DNA of 7,296 nucleotides, from assembly GCA_964506435.1 (NCBI GenBank), contig CAZDLK010000065.1, positions 1 through 7,296 on the forward strand, read 5' to 3'. This document shows positions 5,218-7,296 of the stretch, in pieces. The notes under the pieces were generated by a model. The model was not told the DNA's origin and did not search any database. It saw only the letters and a list, made by a program, of their open reading frames with translations. The position numbers were made by a program, and so were the translations under genes. Each line of letters opens with the position of its first letter. Position 1 is the stretch's first letter. Origin of the DNA: JAOZHU01 sp964506435 (GTDB taxonomy: Archaea > Thermoproteota > Bathyarchaeia > Bathyarchaeales > Bathycorpusculaceae).

Positions 5218-7296
5218 ATGCCCAAGTTCAACTGGATACACAAGGTGCTGGTGCTGGGCAGCGGCGCCATAAAAATCGGCGAGGCAGCCGAGTTTGATTA
5301 TTCTGGAAGCCAATGCCTCAAAGCCTTGAAGGAAGAGGGCATTGAAACCGTCCTGATAAACCCGAACATAGCAACTATCCAAACTGACCCGCGGTTATCG
5401 GGAAAGGTGTATTTGCTTCCCGTCACGCCTGAGTTCGTGGAAAAAGTAATTGAAAAAGAAAGACCTGACGGCATCCTGTTAGGCTTCGGAGGGCAAACCG
5501 CGCTGAACTGCGGAGTTGAACTCGCAAAAAGCGGCGTTTACGAAAAATACGGCGTAAAAGTTCTAGGGACACAAGTTGAAGCGATAGAGGACACGGGTAA
5601 CAGAGAACGTTTCCGGCAAGTTATGCTTAAAGCAGGCGTTCCGCCGTTAAGAAGCAAAGCTGCCACGACAGTGCGGGAAGCCCTTGACGTCGCAAATGAG
5701 ATTGGTTACCCAGTTATAATCCGAGTTGCGTACACGCTCGGCGGCAAAGGCGCAGGCGTAGCCCACGACGCTTGGGAACTGAAAGAAATTGCTACGCGCG
5801 GCTTAGCTCAGAGCAGGATAACCCAAGTGCTTGTGGAAGAGTACGTGGGTCACTGGAAGGAAGTTGAATATGAAGTTATGCGCGATTACGCGGACAACTG
5901 CTTAACTGTCTGCAACATGGAAAACTTTGACCCCATGGGCGTGCACACGGGTGACTCAATCGTGGTGGCGCCTTCGCAGACTTTGTCTAACCGCGAGTAC
6001 CACCTCATCAGGTCCGCGTCCATCGCTGCGATACGGAGTTTAGGCATAATCGGCGAATGCAACATTCAATGGGCTTTGCATCCGAAGTCAGAGGAATTCC
6101 GCGTTATAGAAGTCAACTCGCGTTTGTCAAGAAGCTCGGCGCTTGCAAGCAAAGTTACAGGCTACCCATTGGCGTATATAGCTACGAAATTGTCAATAGG
6201 CTACACGCTGCCTGAACTGATAAACAAGGTCACAGAAGTCACCACAGCCTGTTTTGAACCAGCGTTAGATTATATTACCGTGAAGATTCCGCGTTGGGAT
6301 CTGCAGAAGTTCAAGAAAGCAGATCGCCATGTTGGTCCGCAGATGCGCTCGGTAGGCGAAGTAATGTCCATTGGTCGCTGCTTCGAGGAAGCGTTGCAGA
6401 AGGCAGTGCGCATGTGCGATACAGGTAAAGTGGGGCTGGTTTGTAACCCAGAAGACTCAGAGCCTGAGTCAGTTGAGAAAATTAAGGATGCGCTGGCGAA
6501 CCCGACTGACGAGCGGTTGTTCAAGATTGTTAAAGCCTTGAAAATGGGCGTTTCAATTGAAGAAATGTACTATCTGAGTGGTGTGGACCCGTTTTTCCTG
6601 CATAAAATCCAGAATGTCATCGACATGGAAGAAAAACTGCGAGTCTTACAGTTTAAAGACAGCACGGCACGAGATACGATACGCGAAGCGAAACGCATTG
6701 GTTTTTCTGACGAGCAAATAGCCGCGTGCACAGGAGTCAAAGAAGCTGAAGTGCGGCAGTTCAGGAAAACCGCGGGCATAGTTCCTGCAGTTAAGCAGAT
6801 TGATACGCTTGCGGCTGAATGGCCAGCTAAAACCAACTACCTCTACTTAACTTACGGTGGAAACGAAGATGACGTAGTCTCAGACGGCACACAGAGCAAA
6901 GTGATGGTGCTGGGCGCTGGAGTCTTCAGGATAGGCTCAAGCGTAGAATTCGACTGGTGCGGGGTCAACACGATTTGGGCTTTGAAGAAAAACGGCATCC
7001 AAGAAGCCATAATGGTTAACTACAACCCTGAAACCGTGTCAACGGATTATGACGTTTCCGACAAACTGTACTTTGAAGAGTTATCCACTGAGAGAATCTT
7101 AGATATTTACGAGAAAGAAAACCCGTTAGGCGTCATAGCCAGCGTCGGCGGGCAAATTCCAAACAATTTAGCCATGAAACTGGCAACTTCCGGCGTGAAA
7201 CTTCTCGGCACATCTGCAGAAGACGTGGATGTGGCTGAAGACCGCTCAAAGTTCAGCGCGTTACTGGATCAACTGGGTATTCCGCAGCCAGACTGG
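5218..7296 (+). CDS. carB: Carbamoyl-phosphate synthase large subunit, CAD/CPS1-like; C-terminal third missing at window edge
   Basis: CarB makes carbamoyl phosphate from bicarbonate, ammonia delivered by CarA and two ATP, through carboxyphosphate and carbamate. The frame is open to the last base: 693 residues of an expected ~1050-1070. The pre-ATP-grasp domain holds LGSGAIKIGEAAEFDYSG (13-30). The first ATP-grasp domain (about 125-400) has Arg129, Arg169, His243 in GVHTGDS, Gln284, Glu298, Asn300 and Arg302 (EVNSR), which correspond to the known E. coli catalytic and ATP-binding residues. The oligomerisation domain covers about 405-550. The second synthetase half begins at 560 with GAGVFRIGSSVEFDWC (566-581), NYNPETVSTDYD (601-612), SVGGQIPNN (642-650) and AEDR (673-676), and is cut before its ATP-grasp active site; the allosteric domain is not seen. 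The common EDR before the first ATP-grasp is GNR (127-129). Many segments look eukaryotic rather than E. coli-like. The ATG is 2 nt after the carA stop. Confidence 0.97.
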   Translation, partial: MPKFNWIHKVLVLGSGAIKIGEAAEFDYSGSQCLKALKEEGIETVLINPNIATIQTDPRLSGKVYLLPVTPEFVEKVIEKERPDGILLGFGGQTALNCGVELAKSGVYEKYGVKVLGTQVEAIEDTGNRERFRQVMLKAGVPPLRSKAATTVREALDVANEIGYPVIIRVAYTLGGKGAGVAHDAWELKEIATRGLAQSRITQVLVEEYVGHWKEVEYEVMRDYADNCLTVCNMENFDPMGVHTGDSIVVAPSQTLSNREYHLIRSASIAAIRSLGIIGECNIQWALHPKSEEFRVIEVNSRLSRSSALASKVTGYPLAYIATKLSIGYTLPELINKVTEVTTACFEPALDYITVKIPRWDLQKFKKADRHVGPQMRSVGEVMSIGRCFEEALQKAVRMCDTGKVGLVCNPEDSEPESVEKIKDALANPTDERLFKIVKALKMGVSIEEMYYLSGVDPFFLHKIQNVIDMEEKLRVLQFKDSTARDTIREAKRIGFSDEQIAACTGVKEAEVRQFRKTAGIVPAVKQIDTLAAEWPAKTNYLYLTYGGNEDDVVSDGTQSKVMVLGAGVFRIGSSVEFDWCGVNTIWALKKNGIQEAIMVNYNPETVSTDYDVSDKLYFEELSTERILDIYEKENPLGVIASVGGQIPNNLAMKLATSGVKLLGTSAEDVDVAEDRSKFSALLDQLGIPQPDW

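Noticed and set aside
6270..6836. Two minus-strand open frames (84 and 88 codons) opposite carB
   Set aside because: Both are antisense to conserved CarB sequence and have no recognisable domain.

Overview
The window looks like part of an archaeal chromosome, most likely from the TACK side (Bathyarchaeia or a relative); this placement is inferred without any database search. The grounds are: TTTAAA-type TATA boxes about 30-50 nt upstream of starts with no or very short leaders, GTG and TTG start codons, a long archaeal-type ArgH, an HTH-plus-ACT protein of a kind common in archaea, and carbamoyl-phosphate synthetase (CPS) subunits that resemble the eukaryotic CAD/CPS1 type rather than the E. 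coli type. GC content by eye is moderate, and coding density is high. I see no mobile element, CRISPR array, RNA gene or long empty stretch; the longest gap is about 108 bp.

Layout. On the minus strand, reading leftward from about 1155, are a 192-residue HTH/ACT-domain protein (577-1155) and then homoserine kinase thrB (2-478), which runs off the left edge. On the plus strand, diverging from the same 108-bp intergenic region, is a tight run of four genes: argG (1264-2502), argH (2548-4068), carA (4073-5215) and carB (from 5218, cut by the right edge at residue 693 of an expected ~1050-1070). Gaps are 45, 4 and 2 nt, so the four are very probably one operon.

How the genes fit together. CarA releases ammonia from glutamine and CarB builds carbamoyl phosphate from it. 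Carbamoyl phosphate feeds ornithine carbamoyltransferase (not in the window), whose product citrulline is the substrate of ArgG; ArgH then gives arginine and fumarate. The same carbamoyl phosphate also supplies pyrimidine synthesis. ThrB is in the threonine branch of the aspartate family. Aspartate is a shared substrate of ArgG, of threonine synthesis and of pyrimidine synthesis, which gives some metabolic logic to an amino-acid-sensing ACT regulator lying between the two arms.

Most notable points: the CAD/CPS1-like sequence signatures of CarA and CarB; a 16-bp dyad (CCCCT-N6-AGGGG) between the argG TATA box and its predicted transcription start; the divergent HTH/ACT gene with an apparently leaderless promoter; a candidate internal promoter for carAB inside the end of argH; and the non-ATG starts of argH and carA. 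These genes are core metabolism, and I do not see a new defence or mobile system here.
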